A DNA stretch of 64,000 nt from Ariolimax columbianus. Taxonomy: Eukaryota > Mollusca > Gastropoda > Stylommatophora > Arionidae. The translations under genes and the position numbers were made by a program. The stretch is taken from the NCBI GenBank assembly GCA_036924085.1, contig JAVGWX010000004.1, positions 81,657,441-81,721,440 of the forward strand, written 5' to 3'. Positions within the stretch are counted from its first letter, which is position 1; every line of letters starts with the position of its first letter. Below the pieces are notes generated by a model. The model had not been told where the DNA came from, did not search any database, and saw only the letters and a program-made list of their open reading frames with translations. Shown in pieces: positions 63,047 to 64,000 of this stretch.

Positions 63047-63143
63047 CTTTAGAAGCGAAGGAACGTTTCCTGCCTTCCCCAGCACAAAACAGAAGTGGAA
63101 TCACAAGAAATATAGTCAACCTCGAGGCATCGGTCAACTTCAT
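63047..63143 (-). CDS. SCUBE-like exon 1: start codon and signal peptide
   Basis: ATG at 63143-63141 opens a 32-codon exon: charged MKLTDASR, then hydrophobic LTIFLVIPLLFCA, then GEGRKRSFASK, a classic secretory signal with cleavage probably near residues 20-24. An in-frame TGA lies at 63173-63171 with no other ATG between, which supports this start. The donor is AAAG/GTGAGT (intron begins 63046); the exon ends in phase 1, which joins in frame to exon 2 (GGA codon). A RepA retroposon tail ends a few bases inside the intron. Confidence 0.85.
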
Positions 63144-63747
63144 AGCGCTCTTTGATTGACCATACGACAATCATTGGGTTTGGCATAATCACATCGTATT
63201 CTGGTTGGAAAATCTATTCTCGTGAACCTCCCTATAAACCTTAAAGCTTCCTTTTTTGGTTTAAGAAAACACGATATTGAAGATTTTCAAAAATGGAAGT
63301 CCTGCTTTTTGTTCCCTCCTGCAAATTGTGTTATTTTACAGTGACGTCCCTTCTGCATTGTACAAAAACTTCCTCCATTTTATTTCTGAAACGAAATTTA
63401 AGCTAATTTATCAACAGCTAGTGGCTCACATTACCTGATAAGTTATAATTCTTCAACTTGTTAAACATCACATTCAATTATCTTCAAACTGACATATGAT
63501 TAATAATAATCTGATAACAATTGACTAAACTACTGCTTAATTTGTATACTCACCCAGTACGATACAAGTGAGAACAAAATTAATTATACTCATCATAATT
63601 ATCATGAAGCATATCCTTTGGCACAACGTCGTCTCATCACACCCATTCTATATGAATCTCGATCAGCGATCAGTCTACCCGCCTACTTCATGTTCATGTT
63701 TAATAGCTGTCCATCGTTGTCGATGAGGACCGCCGACATCATCCTTG
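63144..63747. other. 5' flank of the SCUBE-like gene
   Basis: Presumed 5' UTR and promoter side. An in-frame TGA lies at 63173-63171 and CCCAATG at about 63177 could contain a CCAAT box (inverse sense); no TATA box at a usual distance was identified. Transcription start cannot be placed. Confidence 0.4.
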
Positions 63748-63999
63748 TCACAGATTTCCCTGTTGGGTGTGGGTGCGCATGTGGCTGAACAGGCCAATGC
63801 GAGCACGAAAACATCTGCTACATATCGGGCACACGAGGTTTGTAGAAGGGGATGGTGTTCCCGCTGCTCGGGATTTCCGCGTCTCGCGTCTGTTCTGGGC
63901 TTTCACAACACGGTCATCTTCACCGGCAGCTACACCCGATTTGACTGCGCTTCTTCAGTCAGATCTGTTTTTCGCAAGACATTCCCAGGTGTCGAAGTC
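63748..63999 (-). mobile_element. LINE ORF end with C2H2 zinc finger
   Basis: The minus strand reads DFDTWECLAKNRSD, stop, RSAVKSGVAAGEDDRVVKAQ, NRRETRKSRA and VCPICSRCFRARIGLFSHMR THTQQGNL, ending at TGA 63750-63748. The C-P-x-C-x-R-x-x-x-x-R-I-G-L-x-S-H-x-R-x-H finger closes the ORF of many animal LINEs. One internal stop (tca at 63955-63957); continues past the window edge. Confidence 0.85.
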
Positions 64000-64000
64000 T

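Overview
This window is metazoan DNA: AT-rich, densely interspersed with retroposons, and crossed by one gene with long introns. The non-LTR retrotransposon families (RNase H-bearing I-like elements, CR1, RTE-like), the tRNA-derived SINEs and the SINE central domain ending in a GAGTAGGC / CCGCTGCC stretch resemble what is known from molluscs, so a gastropod-like mollusc is my best guess. That is inference; no species marker was identified.

One host gene runs on the minus strand across almost the whole window, from its start codon at 63143 to an exon ending at 1219, and continues past the low-coordinate edge. I reconstructed 16 exons (about 703 codons) with GT/AG junctions and an unbroken reading frame: a signal peptide, eight EGF modules, a cysteine-rich spacer, two basic linker exons, a short coiled linker, and two GCC2/GCC3 (ephrin-receptor-like) cysteine modules. 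The order matches the vertebrate SCUBE family (signal peptide, CUB, EGF-like), with the last GCC2 module and the CUB domain expected outside the window. The first EGF of the vertebrate proteins was not found.

Everything else lies in introns and is mostly mobile DNA. Intron 15 (1.4-6.6 kb) holds an old RTE-like LINE split by a 2.3 kb insertion that joins the 3' end of 28S rRNA, a 3' ETS-like spacer and an I-like LINE, flanked by 12-bp target duplications. Intron 13 (9.6-17.3 kb) holds a three-layer nest: a SINE-like repeat (RepB) split by LINE B (minus), itself split by the nearly intact LINE C (plus). Intron 2 holds a CR1-clade LINE with most of its coding region. Intron 1 (18.6 kb) is mostly RepA, RepB and SINE copies, LINE scraps and satellites.

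Names used here: RepA is an approx. 350-bp structured retroposon without coding capacity, about 14 copies, several with 10-13 bp target duplications; RepB is an approx. 300-bp SINE-like repeat whose 3' end resembles the I-like LINE tail; SINE1, SINE2 and SINE3 are tRNA-headed families. Minisatellites (34-, 35-, 37-, 39-, 43-, 76-, 89-bp and other periods) and microsatellites fill much of the remainder. No CRISPR, operon or prokaryotic feature is present.
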